Positions 5,638 through 5,775 of a stretch of DNA of 5,775 bases are shown here, one piece after another; within the stretch, counting starts at the first letter, position 1, and each line of letters begins with the position of its first letter. Under the pieces are notes generated by a model. It saw nothing but the letters and a program-made list of their open reading frames with translations. It searched no databases and was not told the DNA's origin. The position numbers and the translations under genes are program-made. Origin of the DNA: JBBRLG01 sp038231495 (GTDB lineage: Bacteria; Planctomycetota; Planctomycetia; Gemmatales; Gemmataceae); assembly GCA_038231495.1 (NCBI GenBank), contig JBBRLG010000478.1, positions 1 to 5,775 on the forward strand. The letters are read 5' to 3'.

Positions 5638-5775
5638 CTACAGCGCAGCGAAGCGTCTAAGCTTTCTTGGTCGTTTCTTTCGAGACTTCGTGGCGGCCGC
5701 GTTGCGTTGTTGATGGTAGAGGAGGAGGTCTTCCAGACACGCCGTTTCGCTGGTGGCTCGTTGCCGGCTCAAGTA
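5638..5775 (-). CDS. C-terminal end of an unidentified gene running off the right edge
   Basis: The - strand frame entering at the window edge is open for 45 codons and stops at TAG (5640-5638). It contains SETACLEDLLLYHQQRNAAA, which looks helical, followed by a very basic tail KSRKKRPRKLRR and FAAL. Third codon positions are mostly G or C upstream of the tail, as in the other genes here; a competing - strand frame ending in KETTKKA has low GC at third positions. The stop is 121 bases before the DUF4214 start. I do not recognise the family from this fragment, and with no start visible the call is tentative. Confidence 0.4.
   Translation of the reverse strand, partial: YLSRQRATSETACLEDLLLYHQQRNAAATKSRKKRPRKLRRFAAL

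Noticed and set aside
5713..5775. Short + strand ORF at the right edge (starts MVEEEVFQTRRF).
   Set aside because: No Shine-Dalgarno precedes it, and the opposite-strand frame has better codon-position GC and a plausible protein end.

Overview
The window most likely comes from a high-GC planctomycete of the Gemmata type. Three things point there: a secreted-protein N-terminus with the motif LENLEDRNVPS, the pairing of DUF4214 repeats with a matrixin-like metalloprotease domain, and a DUF3179 protein with a signal peptide. The assignment is inferred from protein style, not from a marker gene.

Left part, + strand: the window opens inside a palindromic repeat (1-39). A weak promoter candidate and a clear ribosome binding site lead into an exported DUF3179-family protein (199-1218). 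After 46 bases come two tightly coupled genes, senA (1265-2560) and senB (2557-3516), whose stop and start overlap as ATGA. They look like the two dedicated enzymes of selenoneine biosynthesis. SenB makes a selenosugar from selenophosphate and a UDP-sugar. SenA, an EgtB relative, attaches selenium to hercynine. The third usual partner, senC (a selD-type selenophosphate synthetase), is not in the window and must be supplied from elsewhere if the pathway runs.

Middle: a perfect 21-bp inverted repeat (3598-3647) separates senB from a convergent gene on the - strand. Its core resembles the palindrome at 1-39, so both may belong to one dispersed repeat family.

Right part, - strand: an ORF of 491 codons (4041-5516) encodes four DUF4214 repeats, a Pro region and a Gly-rich linker. 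It stops at a TAA. The same reading frame continues past that TAA for 122 codons (3672-4040) and carries an intact metzincin zinc-binding motif, HEMGHLAGLEH. The simplest reading is one ancestral DUF4214-metalloprotease protein split by a single nonsense codon. Upstream of its start, an 18-codon leader ORF with a strong but sequesterable Shine-Dalgarno overlaps the main start as ATGA, inside a leader that can fold as a three-way junction. The right edge probably holds the C-terminal 45 codons of another - strand gene (5638-5775).
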